From positions 806,001 through 870,000 of the forward strand of contig CAVSMD010000003.1 of the NCBI GenBank assembly GCA_963728995.1: a stretch of 64,000 nucleotides of DNA, given 5' to 3'. The notes under the pieces were generated by a model. The model saw only the letters and a program-made list of their open reading frames with translations, searched no databases and was not told where the DNA came from. Of this stretch, positions 55,347 to 64,000 are shown piece after piece. Positions within the stretch are counted from its first letter, which is position 1; each line of letters begins with the position of its first letter. This DNA comes from FEN-1219 sp963728995 (lineage in GTDB: Bacteria > Pseudomonadota > Gammaproteobacteria > Steroidobacterales > Rariloculaceae). Both the position numbers and the translations under genes were made by a program.

Positions 55347-55979
55347 TCAGCGGGCCAGGTTCGCCCAATCGCCGATCTTCACGCGCGCCGCGACGACGGC
55401 CCCGCCGTCGCCGGGCTTGACGATCAAGCTCTCGCCATCGCCGGCGCCCGCCGCCGCATCGGCAAACGCGCCGACGAGATTCGGGAAGTGCGTGATGATG
55501 AGGCGATTCGTCCCCGCCGGCGGCGGCTCGGCCGCCTTGGCTCGCAACCAGGCCGAGCGCCGTCCCTCGGTGTCGGCGCGCATGTTCTGCCCGCCGTCGC
55601 CGAGCTCATCGACGGGCACGGCCTGGCCCAGAGCGAGCTGCTTGGCCGTCTGCCGGGCCCGGAAGGTCGGGCTCACGAGCACTTCCCCTACCGGGATGCC
55701 GAGCCGCTGCAACGCCCGGCCCATCGCTGCGGCGCTCGTGAGACCTTCTCGGTCGAGCTGCCGCTCGAGATCGACGTTGCCGGCCGCCGCATCGGCCTTG
55801 GCGGGCCGCTCGCGGGGCGAGCTGGCGTGGCGCATGACGATCACGTACCCGCCCGCGCGCAACGCCGCGACGAGCGAGGCGCCGGTCAACGTCTGAGCCG
55901 CAGCGGCGCAAGGCAGCGCAAAGAGCGGCGCCGCCACGACCAGGAGCCAGGCACGCGTGCAGACTCGATTCGTCATCAT
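55347..55979 (-). CDS. Exported histidine phosphatase superfamily protein
   Basis: A 210-residue phosphatase or mutase. Signal peptide from ATG 55979 (CTRAWLLVVAAPLFALPCAAAAQ). The catalytic motif is VIVMRHASSP (RHA in place of RHG, as in SixA-type and other short members). The acid/base region is LVSPTFRARQTAKQL and the second His is in RLIITHFPNLVGAF. Substrate unknown; convergent with the MBL-fold gene, 7 bases apart. Alternative start three bases downstream. Confidence 0.9.
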   Translation of the reverse strand: MMTNRVCTRAWLLVVAAPLFALPCAAAAQTLTGASLVAALRAGGYVIVMRHASSPRERPAKADAAAGNVDLERQLDREGLTSAAAMGRALQRLGIPVGEVLVSPTFRARQTAKQLALGQAVPVDELGDGGQNMRADTEGRRSAWLRAKAAEPPPAGTNRLIITHFPNLVGAFADAAAGAGDGESLIVKPGDGGAVVAARVKIGDWANLAR

Positions 55980-56060
55980 TGGCGTCTCCGCGAGCTCGGT
56001 CACTCTCGACCCGACAATGTACCATTCGGACTGGCGCCGTGAGAGTACCGAGGAACGCTC

Positions 56061-56530
56061 GTGGGCACCGTCACGCTGAAGGTCAACGGCCGGTCCCACC
56101 GGTCGACGTCGATCCCGGCGACGCCGCTGCTGTACGTCCTGAGCGACGACCTGGCGCTGCGCGGCCCGAAGTTCGGCTGCGGGCTCGGCCAGTGCGGCGC
56201 GTGCACGGTCATCGTGAGCGGCGCGGCCGTGCGCTCCTGCGTCGACGCCGGTGGGCAGCGTGGCAACGGGGCGAGATCACGACGCTGGAAGGGCTCGGCA
56301 CGCCCGAGCAGCCGCATCCGATGCAGCAGGCGTTCATCGACGAGCAGGCGGCGCAGTGCGGCTTCTGCCTGAGCGGCGTGATCCTGACCGCGAAGGCGTT
56401 GCTCGATCGGAATCCGCGGGCGAGCGACGCGCAGATTCAGCAAGGCGTCTGACGGCGTGCTGTGCCGCTGCTTCACGCCCACGTCGCATGCTGCGCGCCA
56501 TCAAGCGCTATGCGAGCGGAGCGCGCGTGA
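56061..56530 (+). CDS. (2Fe-2S) subunit of a xanthine dehydrogenase-family molybdenum hydroxylase, frameshifted
   Basis: Small electron-transfer subunit like IorA or CoxS. Begins GTVTLKVNGRSHRSTSIPATPLLYVLSDDL. The first cluster motif is FGCGLGQCGACTVIVSG, the second is AAQCGFCLSGVILTAKALL and CRCFT. Breaks near 56240 and 56455 and again near 56490. The end is approximate: the third-frame stop at 56528-56530 overlaps the ATG of the large subunit. Expected length about 155 residues. Confidence 0.82.
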
Positions 56531-58871
56531 TGACGGCTCACGGCCGACGCAGCGAGCGCGCGCTCGAGCGCACGCGGCGTCACGCGCCGGGGCATTCTCA
56601 GGGCGCCGGCGCGCTCGTCGTCGCGTTCTCGAGCGTCGGGCGGCGGCCACGCGCCTCGCGCTCGCGCAGGGCGGCGCGCCGCAGCACCGCTCGATTCCTG
56701 GATCGCGGTGGACGCGAGCGGGCACGTCACGGCGTACACCGGGCAAATGCGAGCTGGGCCAGGGCATCTCCACGGCGCAGACGCAGCTCATCGCCGAGGA
56801 GCTGTCGCGTGCCGCTCGACCCGCGTGACGCTGGTCCAGTGCGATACCGCGCTCACGCCCGATCAGGGCACGACGTCGGGAGCCAGTCGCACCCGGCGAA
56901 TTTCAACCGGAGCAATCTGGCGCTGGCCGCGGCCACGGCGCGCGAGCGCTGCTCGAGATGGCGTCGACGCGGCTGGGCGTGCCGCGCCGAGCAGCTCGCC
57001 GCGAGCGACGGCGTGGTCAGCGTCACGGTCGGAGCCGTCGAGGGAGTCGAGCTACGGGGAGCTGATGGGCGGGCGGAGGTTCGATCTGACGCTCGAACCC
57101 GGCCGCGCGGCGCAAGCCGCAGCAGCGAGTGGACGATTCTCGGCACGCCGGTGCCGCGCCTCGAGTTGCCGGCGCTCGTGACGGCCGCTTCGAGTTCGTG
57201 CACAACGTGCGCGTCCCCGGCATGCTGCACGGCCGCGTCGTCCGGCCGCCGGCCGTCGGCGCGACGCTCGCGCAGCGTGGACGAGGGCTCCGTGCGCGGC
57301 ATGCCGGGCATCGTCAAGGTCGTGGTCAAGAAGAACTTCGTCGGCGTCGTCGCGGAGAGCCGTGGCAGGCCTGCAGGCCGCCGCGACGCTGAAGGCCACC
57401 TGGACGCCGGGCCCGGGCGCTGCCGCCGCAGAGCGAGCTCTACGCGTACCTGCGCAGCCAGCCGACGCGCGACACGCTCCTCGTGGACTCGAAGGACGTC
57501 GACGAGCAAGCTGGCGCGGCGCCGCACGGTGTGAAGGCGACCTACCGCTATCCGTACCAGATGCACGGCTCGATGGGCAGCTCCTGCGCCGTCGCGGACG
57601 TGCAGGGCGGGCGGCGCCACGATCTGGTCGGCCACTCAGGCCGTCTATCCGCTGCGCAGCACGGCCGCGATGGTGCTCGGCGTGCGGCCCGAGAACGTGC
57701 GGGTGATCTTCACGGCGCGGCGCCGGCTGCTACGGCATCAACGGCGCCGACACGGTCTCGTACGACGCCGCGCTGCTGTCGCAGGCGGTCGGCCGGCCGG
57801 TGCGCGTGCAGCTCACGCGCAAGGACGAGATGGCCTGGGAGAACTACGGCTACCCTTCGTCATCGATCAGGGGGCGGGGCTCGACGCCGACGGCAACATC
57901 GTCGCGTGGGATTACGAGACGTGGGGCGCGTCGCGCGGCGGCCGGCCCGGCAACAACGCGCCCGGCAACGTCGTGACCGGCTTGCTCGCGGGTTCGAGCC
58001 GCCGCCGGTCGCTCCGCGGCCGCAGCCGCGCCGACCGCGGCGCTTGGACAACGGCCCGAACGCGGTGCCGTCCTACGTGACCGGCGCGTCGGCGGCGAGG
58101 CGGCGGCACGGGCCGCGTCGCGCAGCGAGCGCGTCCTCACGCACACCGTCGACTCGCCGTTCTGGACCGGGCCGCTGCGCTCGCCGGCCCGGCTGCAGAA
58201 CACGTTCGCGCAGGAGTGGTTCATGGACGAGGTGGCCGCGCACGTGCGAGCGGACCCGGTCGCGTACCGGCTGCGGCACCTCGACGATCCGCGGCTCGAG
58301 GAGGTGCTGCGGCGGCCGCGAGGGCCGCCGGTTGGGAGACGCGGCCGTCGCCCGCGCCCGGATGCGCGCCGCACGGGACTCGCCGCAGGGCCGCGGCGTG
58401 GCCTGCGTGCTGTACGAAGGCGACAACGGCTACTTGGCGCTGGTCGCCGAAGTCGAGGTCAACCAGGACACCGGCGCGCGTCCGCGTCAAGCGCCTCGTC
58501 GTCGCCCTGGACTCGGGCCGATCTCGAATCCCGACGGCCTGCGCAACCAGCTCGAGGGCGGCGCGCTCCAGGGACTGAGCCGCGCGCTCGGCGAAGAGGT
58601 GACGTGGGACGACCAGCAGGTGACGTCGGTCGACTGGCGCAGCTACCAGAGCCTGTACCTCGGCTTCGAGCGTGCCGGCGATCGAGAGCGTCCTCATCGA
58701 CCGCCCGAGGCGCAGGCGATGGGGGCCGGCGAAACCGCGATCACGGTCGTCGCCGCGGCCGTCGGCAACGCGATCTTCGACGCCACCGGCGTTCGGCTGC
58801 GGCAGATACCGTTCACGCCGGAGCGCGTGAAGGCCGCGCTCCGGGCGCGTGAGCGCGCCGAGCGCGCGTAG
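56530..58871 (+). CDS. Molybdopterin-binding large subunit of a xanthine dehydrogenase-family hydroxylase, heavily frameshifted
   Basis: Catalytic subunit (IorB-like) of an aldehyde or N-heterocycle hydroxylase. The span corresponds to about 780 residues, but at least ten frameshifts break it. Recognisable pieces in order: TAHGRRSERALERTRRHAPG with a Tat-like beginning, SWIAVDASGHVTAYTGQM, KCELGQGISTAQTQLIAEEL, TSGASRT, TAASSS region, YRYPYQMHGSMGSSCAVADV (Mo-site block), GVRPENVRVIF, LTRKDEMAWENYGYP, FMDEVAAHVRADPVAYRL, and the end QAMGAGETAITVVAAAVGNAIFDATGVRLRQIPFTPERVKAAL. That final block (Gly-Glu-Thr) includes the catalytic Glu. The density exceeds any other gene here; decay cannot be excluded. 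Confidence 0.72.
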
Positions 58872-58934
58872 CGATTGAAAGGCCGCCGGCTCCCGCCGAT
58901 ACTCGACAGTCCGAGCTCGAGCAGGTGGACGCCC

Positions 58935-59687
58935 ATGAATAACGACTCCCTCCCTTCGCGCGGACGCCTCGGCGTCGCCTTGCGTGCGGCGCTCATCGCC
59001 GTGTTCGGTCTGTCACTGGCCGCCCTGCCGGCGCTGACCGCCGGCGCAGCCGACTCGATGAAGATCGGCATCGTGGGCGCCGGCAAGATGGGCGGCACGC
59101 TCGCCGCGCTGTGGGCGAAAGCCGGCCACGAGGTCATGATCTCGTCGCGGCATCCCGACGAGCTTACGGCCGAGGCGCAGAAGATGGGGCCGAACGTCCA
59201 CGTGGGCACGGCGCGCGACGCCGCGGCCTTCGGTCCCGTCGTGGTGGTGGCAATGCCGTACGGGCAATGGCCGCAGATCGGTGCTGAGATCAAGTCGGCG
59301 ACCGCGGGCAAGACCGTGATCGACCTGACGAATCCGTATCCCGACCGCGACGGCCCGATGGCCGAGCAGGCGCGCAAGGACAGCACCGGCGTCGCGGATC
59401 CGAAGTACCTGCCCGGCGCGCACCTCGTGCGCGCGTTCAACTCCATCATCTGGACGAACCTGCGCGACCTCGCGCACCGCGCCGGCGAGCCCGTCGCGAT
59501 CCCCGTGGCCGGCGACGACGAGCATGCCGTGGCCGTCACGACTCAGCTCGTGCGCGACGCCGGCTTCGAGCCCGTGATGGTGGGGCCGCTGTCGAGCGCG
59601 CGGCGCTTCGATGTCGACACGCCCACGTACGTGAAGGTCATGACCGCGGCACAGCTGCGCGAGGCGCTGGGGCTGCCCGCGCACTGA
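58935..59687 (+). CDS. NADPH:F420 reductase-like Rossmann protein with an export signal
   Basis: A 250-residue dinucleotide-binding protein of the NADP-oxidoreductase/F420 family (ProC/NPD fold). The Rossmann motif is MKIGIVGAGKMGGTLAALWAKAGHEVMISSRHPDEL (as landmarks GxGxMG and SSR), followed by VIDLTNPYPDRDG and LVRAFNSIIW. Unusually, 35 residues of basic plus hydrophobic leader (RLGVALRAALIAVFGLSLAALPALTAGAA) precede the fold, like a signal peptide or membrane anchor. The ATG at 58935 has AGGTGG ahead. Follows the molybdenum hydroxylase by 64 bases. Confidence 0.88.
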   Translation: MNNDSLPSRGRLGVALRAALIAVFGLSLAALPALTAGAADSMKIGIVGAGKMGGTLAALWAKAGHEVMISSRHPDELTAEAQKMGPNVHVGTARDAAAFGPVVVVAMPYGQWPQIGAEIKSATAGKTVIDLTNPYPDRDGPMAEQARKDSTGVADPKYLPGAHLVRAFNSIIWTNLRDLAHRAGEPVAIPVAGDDEHAVAVTTQLVRDAGFEPVMVGPLSSARRFDVDTPTYVKVMTAAQLREALGLPAH

Positions 59688-59699
59688 GGCCCGCGACGC

Positions 59700-60140
59700 T
59701 CAAGGGCGATAAGCCTCGTAGGCGATCGTCTGCAAGAGTGCGGCCTGGCGCGGCAGCTCGCTCTCGCCGACCGGGAAGCCGTTTTGTTGAAGAATGTAGG
59801 CCGTCACGTCGGCGATATCCGCCCGGGTGAGGGTGCCGGGGGCGTTCTGTGGCATCGAAATGCGGATCCGTTCGACCATGGCGCCGAGCGTCACGCCGTT
59901 CCAGTTCGCCGCGAACTTGCCGCCCGTGAGCGGCGGCGCCGAGTCGATGCCGCTCATGTCGGGACCGTGGCACTGCGAGCAGGTCGCGAAGTAGACCTTG
60001 AAACCGCGCTCCGCCTGCGCCGCCGAGTAGACGCCGCTCCAGGTCGACCGCGACGACGACTGCGCGCCGCCGGGAGCCGACCACAATGCGGCGGCGAGAA
60101 CGGCCGTCACGCCCGATGAGATCGCCTTTCGCGGGTGCAT
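59700..60140 (-). CDS. Exported mono-heme cytochrome c
   Basis: A 146-residue periplasmic cytochrome. Signal peptide AISSGVTAVLAAALWSAPGGAQS. Heme site CSQCH (FATCSQCHGPDMSG); the axial Met is probably in MPQNAPGTLTRADIADVTAYILQQNGFP. Begins 7 bases downstream of the PQQ dehydrogenase stop and is its likely electron acceptor. Confidence 0.92.
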   Translation of the reverse strand: MHPRKAISSGVTAVLAAALWSAPGGAQSSSRSTWSGVYSAAQAERGFKVYFATCSQCHGPDMSGIDSAPPLTGGKFAANWNGVTLGAMVERIRISMPQNAPGTLTRADIADVTAYILQQNGFPVGESELPRQAALLQTIAYEAYRP

Positions 60141-60147
60141 GCGAGGA

Positions 60148-62266
60148 TCAGTTTTTCGGCAGGCTGAACGCCAGGTACTCGCCCGAGTAGTTGCCGCCGC
60201 TGATCGCGACCACGATGTACTGCTTGCCGTTCGCGAGATAGGTCATCGGCGAGCCGCTTTCCTGCGCCGGCATCCGACCGCGCCGACTTGCGTGCCCGTG
60301 GTCTTGTCGTAGGCGCGGAACATCGCGCCGCGCGGATGCTCGGGCGTCGTCGTGACCTGGGGGTCGCCGAGCACGACCAGCGTCTTCGTCACCATCAGGC
60401 CGATGCTGCCGGTCGCTGGCCCGTCTTCGGGATGTTCAGCCCCTTGAGCGCCGGGTGATTGCGGACGTTGTCCGGCGTGTCGCCGTGCGGGACCTGCCAG
60501 ACGATGTCGCCGCGATCGAGGTTGATCGCCGAGATCATGCCGTAGGGCGGCTTGACGATCGGCAGCCCTTCCACCGTCAGGCCGCCGCCGTTCCCGCCGC
60601 GGGCGGCCGGAGCGGGCGGGGCGGCAGGAGCCGGCGGGGCGCCGCGGCCCTGCGTCTGCGCACGCGGCGAGTCGGCCGCGCAGCAGTCCGGGCCGATCAC
60701 CTCCGGACGGCTCCGGCGATCCCGCGCACGTACCGGATGTCCGAGAAGCCGGCCGGCGGCGGGACCAGCGAGGCTCCGTGATCCCGGCGTTGTTCGCCTG
60801 CGCGTAGACGTGTGCGTCTCCGGGTCGTACGCGACACCGGGCCAGTTGGTGCCCCCGACGGCGTTGCCCATGTTGATCGTGCCGAGGATGCCGTTGACGT
60901 TACCGAGCACCGGCGGGTTGTACATCCACGGTCCCACCTTGTAGCGCGCGATCTGCTCCAGCGCCTGGGCGCGCAGTTCCGGCGTGAAGTCGATCAGATC
61001 GTCCGGCACCTTGAGATAGTTGCGCGTGTAGGCGGGCGGCTTGGTCGGGAAGGGCTGCGTCGGGCTCGTCTTTTCGCCGGGCACGTCGGACTGCGGCACC
61101 GGCCGTTCCTCGATCGGCCAGACGGGCTGGCCCGTGACGCGATCGAAGACGTACAGACGCCCTGCTTGCCCGGGACGGCGACAGCCTTGATCGCGCGACC
61201 GTTGACGGTGAGGTCGGCGAGGATCGCCGCCGACGACATGTCGTAGTTCCAGATCGGATGGTGCACCAGCTGGAAGTGCCACTTCCGCTTGCCGGTCGTC
61301 GCGTCGACGCAGACGAGGCTCTCGGCGAAGAGATTGTTCCCCGGACGATGGCCGCCGTAGAAATCCGAGGTCGGCGATCTCCACCGGGAGGTAGACAAGC
61401 CCGAGATCCGGGTCCGCCGTGATCTGCGTCCAGACGCCGGTGTTGCCGTTGACCGCCCACGAGTCCTTCTCCCACGTGTCGTTCCCGAACTCGCCCGGCA
61501 GCGGGATCGTGTTGAACGTCCAGAGCAGCTTGCCGCTCCGCACGTCGAACGCGCGCACGAGGCCCTTCGTGTTGTTGTGCGTGCCGACGGTGGCGCCCTC
61601 GCGGAACGACGATCCGACGATGCGACGTCCTTGACGACCGTCGGCGTTGCGTGCAGGCCGATCTCGCCGGTCTCGAGATCGATCGGCTGCCCCGCGCCGA
61701 ACGCGGCGCCGACCTTCAGATCGACGATGCCGTCCTTGCCGAACGAGGCGATCAGCGCGCCGGTCTTGGCGTTCGAGCTCGACCAGCCGATAGCCGGTGG
61801 TGACGTAGAGGATCGCGCTCGTCGCCGCGCCCGTCGGTCCAGTACGACACGCCGCGCCCGGACAGCTGGCGCGGCGAGATGCCGGCCGCGCTTCCCCTCG
61901 CGCAGGCTGTGCGCCCACATCAGCTCGCCGGTGCCGCCATCGAGCGCGACGACGGCAGCGGCGCGTGCCGCCGGTCGTGTAGAGGACGCCGTTGATCGCG
62001 AGCGGCGTGCCTTCGAGCTTGTATTCGGGACGCGGGCCCAGCATGTCGGTCTTGAAGCGCCACGCGACCTCGAGCTCGTTGAAGTTGCCGGCGTTGATCT
62101 GATCGAGCGGCGAGTACTTCGTGCCGTTCACGTCGGCGGTGTAGGACGGCCAGTCTCCCTTCGTTGTCGTCGCCGCGCCCTGGCCCCGGGCGGCCGCGAC
62201 GACCAGCACCGAGCACCCCGTCAGCAGAAGGAACACCAGCGCCGACCGAAACGCTCTGTTCGCCAT
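60148..62266 (-). CDS. PQQ-dependent dehydrogenase (quinoprotein glucose dehydrogenase-like), exported, many frameshifts
   Basis: A larger quinoprotein, about 700 residues. Signal peptide AFRSALVFLLLTGCSVLVVAAARG, then GDWPSYTADVNGTKYSPLDQINAGNFNELEVAWRF, which is typical of the family. Later blocks: LVRAFDVRSGKLLWTFNTIPLPGEFGNDTW, WHFQLVHHPIWNYDM, LYVFDRVTGQPVWPIEERPVP, GNVNGILGTINMGNAVGGTNWPGVAYDPE, MISAINLDRGDIVWQVPHGDTPDNVRNHPALKGL, and the end MTYLANGKQYIVVAISGGN. A Pro/Ala/Gly-rich insert lies near 60590-60660. At least eight frameshifts. Cytochrome c follows downstream. Substrate unknown. Confidence 0.85.
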
Positions 62267-62459
62267 CGAGCCCCCCTCTTGCGGTTCGCGCCGCGTCTCC
62301 TTACCCCCGGCCGCGGAGCGGCCTTGAGGGCGAGCACGGTCTTTGGTTCGAGATTACCACGGAGGCGGCACGGCCCGTTGCGGGCCGAAAGGGTTCGCGT
62401 AGACTCACTGGAGGGGTTCGGGGGCTCGGCTTCGCGGCAAGCCAAACAGGGGGGTTCGT

Positions 62460-63381
62460 ATGTCGATCCGGAAGGGGATTGCTTCGTTCGTGCTGCTGGT
62501 CTTTCCGCTGGCATTCCTGCTCCTGTACTGGATGCACGTCGCGCTGGACGGCCATCCGATCGAGCGCGTGATCCCGAGCTTCATCACGTTCGCATCGCTC
62601 GCCGTGCTGATCGTGCTCGAGCAGCTGTTCCACTACGAGAAGGGCGTGTCGCAGAAGCGGCTCGCGTGGAGGGACATCGCCTCGACGGCCGTCAACGTGC
62701 TGGTCACGGGCACGGTCATGCGGACGGTCTTCGTGCCGCTGGTCGTCTTCCTGCCGGAGCTGCTGTTCGGGCGCACCTTGTACTTCAGCTCCAGCGCGCA
62801 GCTCGGGCCGTTGTGGCTACAGATGATCCTCGCGATGTTGCTCTATAGTTTTCTGCGCTACGGGATCCATCGCGTGCAGCACATCGTGCCGTTCCTCTGG
62901 GAGCTGCATTCGTATCACCACAGCGTCACGGATCTGAAGGCCAGCAACACCTTCGTGTCGCACCCGATCGACTTTGCGCTGCGCAACATCCTGCCGCCGA
63001 TCATTCTGGCGTACGTCGGATTCGATCCCGCGGTCATCCTGTTCGGCACGGGCCTGGCTCACCACGGCGAGCCTGATGTCGCACTGCGGCGCCGGCCTGC
63101 ACGCCACGTGGCTGAACCGCATCTTCGTCACGCCCGAGGTCCACCGCTGGCATCACTCCACCAAGGTGCCGGAGGGGCATCGCTACTCCGTGAACTACGG
63201 CGTGGGCCTCGTGCTCTGGGACCGGCTGCTCGGCACGTACTACCTGCCGATGAAGGATGGCGTGCCGGTGCAGCCCGACACGCTGGGGCACCCGGAGGGC
63301 GTCGCCGACGAGCCGAACTACTTCAAGCTGCTGTTCCTGACGCGGTACTGGCCGAAGCTGTCGAAGACCGCCAGGAGCTAA
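62460..63381 (+). CDS. Sterol desaturase/fatty acid hydroxylase family membrane protein, one frameshift
   Basis: A di-iron membrane hydroxylase of about 307 residues with about five hydrophobic segments (IASFVLLVFPLAFLLLYW, FITFASLAVLIVLEQLF and others). The histidine clusters are RYGIHRVQHIVPF, LHSYHHSVTDLK and VTPEVHRWHHSTKV, as in the family. The frame breaks at 63056-63057; removing one base gives LLTTASLMSHCGAGLHATWLN in frame. Substrate (lipid, sterol or carotenoid) unknown. Convergent with the beta-helix gene. Confidence 0.9.
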
Positions 63382-63411
63382 GCCCGGCGCCGGGCCACGC
63401 CGAAATTCAAT

Positions 63412-64000
63412 TTACTTCGACACTCCTGCAGGGAGCCGCGGCCCGTAGTGCGGTAGCTCCTGACCAAATTCGATGGCGCCGAGATCCGGTGCCACCCCGG
63501 CATACCCTTCCGTCACGTTCGGCAGCTCCGTGCCGCGATCGATGACGGCAGCACCGGCACGCAGTCGAAAATCGAAATCCGTCGCATCGTAGACCTTCTG
63601 AACCGTCTTGACGTCGTGCCCGTCCAGCCGGGGAACGTCGACGAAGATATCGTAGTCGACCAGAAGGCTGTGCCGATCCTGGCCTGTTGCTTGCTGATAC
63701 TGCTCGAGGGACTCGAAGCTACGATTCTCGATCTGCGGCCGATGGTCGCGGCCGGCGTAATCGGCCATGACTTTCAGGGGCGGCGAATTCCACTGGAAGG
63801 CAAACGCGGCCCCGTCATTCGGGCTGAACGCGTTGTAGTCCGACGAGGAGTAGTTGGTGTAGGTCGTAAAACCAAATACGCCGAGGGAGTCGGTATTGCC
63901 GCCGAATCCGACCGAGTTTTGCGCCAGGATCAAGTTGTTGCGGAAATGCGTATTCGATGTGGTGCCTCCCGAGACCTCGGCGAGCATGGTGTTGTTGTAG
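63412..64000 (-). CDS. Right-handed beta-helix protein, 5' part outside the window
   Basis: The last 196 residues of a larger protein; the frame is open through the right window edge (YNNTMLAEVSGG). Asn-rich rungs (NTHFRNNLILAQNSVGFGGN) and YTNYSSSDYNAF show the parallel beta-helix pattern of polysaccharide lyases and related extracellular enzymes. The end FRLRAGAAVIDRGTELPNVTEGYAGVAPDLGAIEFG is the usual tail of such helices. Activity cannot be judged from this piece; a role on plant or other polysaccharides is plausible. Confidence 0.75.
   Translation of the reverse strand, partial: YNNTMLAEVSGGTTSNTHFRNNLILAQNSVGFGGNTDSLGVFGFTTYTNYSSSDYNAFSPNDGAAFAFQWNSPPLKVMADYAGRDHRPQIENRSFESLEQYQQATGQDRHSLLVDYDIFVDVPRLDGHDVKTVQKVYDATDFDFRLRAGAAVIDRGTELPNVTEGYAGVAPDLGAIEFGQELPHYGPRLPAGVSK

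Noticed and set aside
9387..63381. Programmed ribosomal frameshifting as the cause of the broken frames
   Set aside because: The shifts are numerous, go in both directions, and lack slippery heptamers with downstream structure; single-base run-length errors explain those I could examine.
63382..63411. GC-rich palindrome between the hydroxylase and beta-helix genes as an intrinsic terminator
   Set aside because: GCCCGGCGCCGGGC allows only a five-base stem with a four-base loop and has no T-run on either side, so it is not supported as a terminator.
1..64000. tRNA or rRNA genes, CRISPR arrays, insertion sequences and prophage
   Set aside because: None seen: no regularly spaced repeats, no transposase or integrase motifs and no conserved rRNA stretches. 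The HNH and VapBC genes are the only accessory-type elements.

Overview
The window is GC-rich, densely coded bacterial chromosome with no rRNA, tRNA or CRISPR array visible. The gene families (PQQ dehydrogenase with cytochrome c pairs, Slt-type transglycosylase, NtrC-type sigma-54 regulator, Azospirillum-type arabinose oxidation genes, DUF6152-like proteins) point to a pseudomonadote, probably a plant-polysaccharide-degrading gammaproteobacterium of Steroidobacterales or Xanthomonadales type. That placement is inference. No gene-free stretch exceeds 300 bases; the longest is 1071-1338 (268 b), where I see nothing convincing.

Layout. 1-1.8 kb: the end of a site-2 protease with CBS domains and a small helical, ferritin-like protein. 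1.8-7.1 kb: a minus-strand signalling block (hybrid GAF histidine kinase, NtrC-like regulator, PAS histidine kinase, receiver-only regulator). 7.2-14.5 kb: an exported prolyl oligopeptidase, a zincin/ATP-grasp pair, an Slt-type lytic transglycosylase and a methyltransferase. 14.4-26.7 kb: a nine-gene minus-strand unit plus a divergent lactonase. It encodes the whole oxidative L-arabinose route: GH51 arabinofuranosidase, mutarotase, Gfo/Idh L-arabinose dehydrogenase, lactonase, IlvD/Edd arabonate dehydratase, DapA-type dehydratase and 2-oxoglutarate semialdehyde dehydrogenase. A GntR/FadR regulator, an MFS transporter and a feruloyl-esterase-like enzyme belong to the same unit. 26.7-36.3 kb: two tandem exported esterases, a serine hydrolase, an SGLT-type symporter, a GH67 alpha-glucuronidase and a two-domain CE15 glucuronoyl esterase/SGNH esterase. 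36.4-39.3 kb: a DUF1361 membrane protein, two genes lacking their middles, and a DUF222/HNH protein. 39.4-45.1 kb: a Gfo/Idh plus TIM-barrel pair, xylA, a VapBC remnant and xylB. 45.1-53.8 kb: PQQ dehydrogenase with cytochrome c, a ThuA-like protein, an M28 peptidase, an exported TIM-barrel protein coupled to a methyltransferase, an exported unknown and a luciferase-like oxidoreductase. 53.8-64 kb: an MBL-fold protein, a histidine phosphatase, a molybdenum hydroxylase pair, an exported F420-reductase-like protein, a second cytochrome c/PQQ dehydrogenase pair, a sterol-desaturase-like hydroxylase and the end of a beta-helix protein.

Together the central genes read as a glucurono-arabinoxylan utilisation locus. 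GH67 and CE15/SGNH remove methyl-glucuronate, lignin-ester and acetyl groups, GH51 releases arabinose, and esterases release feruloyl-type groups. Arabinose is then oxidised to 2-oxoglutarate, while xylose passes through XylA/XylB. No backbone xylanase or beta-xylosidase is in the window.

Many genes are interrupted by single-base frameshifts after which the protein continues perfectly in another frame. Where I could reconstruct the expected codons, the lesion is usually one base too many or too few in a short C or G run. I read these as mostly sequencing or assembly errors and give whole-gene spans rather than fragments. Three genes (vapC and the two at 37.2-37.8 kb) have lost real sequence and look truly broken.
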